From Akkermansia sp. (lineage in GTDB: Bacteria; Verrucomicrobiota; Verrucomicrobiia; Verrucomicrobiales; Akkermansiaceae), in NCBI GenBank assembly GCA_030525455.1, contig JAUNER010000005.1:43830-107829 (forward strand): a stretch of DNA of 64,000 nucleotides, given 5' to 3'. The notes beneath the pieces are model-generated. The model worked only from the letters and a program-made list of their open reading frames with translations. It was not told where the DNA came from and did no database searches. Made by a program: the position numbers and the translations under genes. This document shows, piece by piece, positions 62,858 to 64,000 of this stretch. Every line of letters begins with the position of its first letter. The first letter of the stretch is position 1.

Positions 62858-62920
62858 ATCTTATGTTGTTTGATAGATTTTTCCGGCTGGTAGTGAAAAT
62901 TTTACCTAACCGTACGGGGA

Positions 62921-62949
62921 AGATTACAGCATTTAGAATGCTGAGTCAA
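62921..62949 (-). promoter_or_regulatory. Promoter spanning the element end, serving 62072-62857
   Basis: On the - strand TTGACT (62949-62944) lies inside the element. The 17-bp palindrome CAGCATTCTAAATGCTG exactly fills the spacer, and TAATCT (62926-62921) lies outside it. Confidence 0.6.
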
Positions 62950-63107
62950 CACTTTTGTTTCGGAAAAATTGAATAATCAATGATTTTTCCACACAGAGTG
63001 GAGAATCGCTATGCTGCGAAATGCCCGATTTTCGGGCATAAAAGAAAATCGGCAACTGATAATCAATGTATAACTCATTGATAATGATATCAGCATTCTA
63101 AATGATG
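62927..63107 (-). repeat. 181-bp repeat element, copy 2, inverted relative to copy 1
   Basis: The same length as copy 1 to the base and its reverse complement with 6 differences. End repeats are CAGCATTTAGAATGCTG (62927-62943) and CAGCATTCTAAATGATG (63091-63107). Here the TTGACT end is on the left, next to the - strand gene. Confidence 0.9.
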
Positions 63108-63184
63108 TAGCATCCGTCCTTTGGGTAGCAAACAAGAGTCCCGAATCACTCCGTTTTCCTTTAAAATTCACGCATTACAAAGAC

Positions 63185-63955
63185 ATGAGAAAAGTCATAT
63201 TATTACTCTTTAGTACATCTGCTTTGGTTATGGCAGATGACGTCATAGTAGAGGCAAATTTAGGTTCCGGATTTTCCGGTACATGGTCGGTATATAATCT
63301 AAAAGGTCAAATGACACTGGGTAGCAATTCATTAGAATATACCGCAACAGATTACTGGGGAGGACCAACCGCATGGATAGTGCTGGATGATGTAATAACA
63401 CTCGGCCAAAACCAAGTGCTCACTTTTAGCTATAATTATGACTATGGAATCAATTCCATCTATGGTATTTCATTCTTTAACGGACAATATAACTCTAATC
63501 CGGGCTTGTTAATCGGTACAACAGATTATGGAAGTAGTACTCTAGCCGCCACCATGGTTACAGAAAAACAAACTTCCGGACAAGCATTTGGTTATGCTCA
63601 AGCATTTCGTTTTAATGTAGGCAATTCCTCTGACCGTTTCCAGGGAGTTAGCTACAATGCAGACACCATGGCTAATGTGACGTTAGGTTCAACAGGAGCT
63701 TTAACAACAGCAGAAATTGCATGGAATAGCATAGCTAATCAATTTGAATTAACCCTAAGCTCCGGTGACTCTACGGATAGTGTGCTTATCGGTGAATCAT
63801 TCACTTTTGATCGTCTTATTTTCGCAGCAGATGGTGCCGTACCTCAGTCCTTCACCAACATGGCAATGTCTATCACAACAGTCCCTGAACCTGCTACAGC
63901 CTCTCTTAGCTTGCTTGGTTTGGCAGCATTGATGATTCGTCGTCGTCGTGCTTAA
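63185..63955 (+). CDS. PEP-CTERM surface protein, right gene of divergent pair 2
   Basis: A 256-residue exported protein. The signal peptide (MRKVILLLFSTSALVMA) differs from the other three. The mature region (NLGSGFSGTWSVYNL, WGGPTAWIVLDDVITLG, FDRLIFAADGAV) has the look of a beta-sandwich of unknown type. The tail is the shared PEP-CTERM signal with one extra Ala after the arginines. The element presents the end without TTGACT to it (TGATAT, 17 nt, TAGCAT), so it may be silent now. The window ends shortly after the stop. Confidence 0.82.
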   Translation: MRKVILLLFSTSALVMADDVIVEANLGSGFSGTWSVYNLKGQMTLGSNSLEYTATDYWGGPTAWIVLDDVITLGQNQVLTFSYNYDYGINSIYGISFFNGQYNSNPGLLIGTTDYGSSTLAATMVTEKQTSGQAFGYAQAFRFNVGNSSDRFQGVSYNADTMANVTLGSTGALTTAEIAWNSIANQFELTLSSGDSTDSVLIGESFTFDRLIFAADGAVPQSFTNMAMSITTVPEPATASLSLLGLAALMIRRRRA

Positions 63956-64000
63956 TTAAAGTAAGATAAAATTGTCTTCTTCAAAATGGGGTCGCACTTG

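Larger units (their letters stand above)
62858..63184. other. Intergenic region of PEP-CTERM pair 2
   Basis: Holds the second copy of the 181-bp element (62927-63107), TAATCT (62926-62921, - strand) immediately left of it and TAGCAT (63108-63113, + strand) immediately right of it. Confidence 0.8.

Noticed and set aside
1..64000. tRNA and rRNA genes
   Set aside because: No cloverleaf or rRNA core sequence was recognised on either strand; a dedicated scan was not possible.

Overview
The window looks like a piece of a verrucomicrobial chromosome, most likely a low-GC relative of Akkermansia (Akkermansiaceae). The main evidence is five proteins that end in a PEP-CTERM tail. In four of them a short PEPATASLSLLGL segment is followed by an arginine cluster, a form typical of Akkermansia. 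Menaquinone synthesis (menA), lipid A synthesis (lpxB), a methylmalonyl-CoA mutase and a pyruvate,phosphate dikinase fit a Gram-negative, probably anaerobic, propionate-forming gut bacterium. The species assignment is inference. No rRNA or tRNA genes were seen.

Layout. 1-8.2 kb (+): 3' end of methylmalonyl-CoA mutase, ppdK, an OsmC-like protein, mutS and a DnaQ-like exonuclease. 8.3-24.4 kb (-): an RpiB-GlyA fusion, a Prc-type protease, a six-gene Bat/MoxR cluster (MoxR, DUF58, DUF4381-like, BatA, BatB/C fusion, BatD/E fusion), gatA and gatC, two tail-anchored coiled-coil proteins and queD. 24.7-29.9 kb: a GH31 glucosidase (+), then rimO and nfeD (-). 30.4-38.5 kb (+): three sigma-70 family genes in a row (two divergent, then rpoD), dnaG, a VanX-like lipoprotein and a voltage-gated cation channel. 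38.7-41.8 kb (+): a large S6-like serine protease with a PEP-CTERM tail. 42.2-47.6 kb: a DASS transporter, gluQ, two small envelope proteins, menA and aroD. 47.8-51.1 kb: a divergent PEP-CTERM gene pair, a chagasin-like inhibitor and an isolated phage-type capsid gene. 51.5-61.9 kb: an antiporter, ribE, a frameshift-split dsbD, a DUF4870 protein, alr, a C_GCAxxG_C_C protein, dedA, lpxB and gltX. 62.1-64 kb: a second divergent PEP-CTERM gene pair.

The most striking signal is a 181-bp intergenic element between each divergent PEP-CTERM pair (48633-48813 and 62927-63107). The two copies are about 97% identical but lie in opposite orientations. Each is bounded by 17-bp inverted repeats of the form CAGCATTTAGAATGCTG. 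Only one end carries a TTGACT -35 box, and -10-like hexamers lie just outside the repeats in the same place at both loci. This is the architecture expected of an invertible promoter that chooses which of two surface proteins is made.

Other points of note: two sigma-70 paralogues lack the promoter-melting tryptophan pair, and one of them also lacks region 4. A bacterial channel has a TGDDWSD filter resembling that of calcium-selective channels. An S6-type protease carries a PEP-CTERM anchor instead of an autotransporter barrel. Several genes have a -10 box 6-8 nt before the start codon, which implies leaderless mRNAs.
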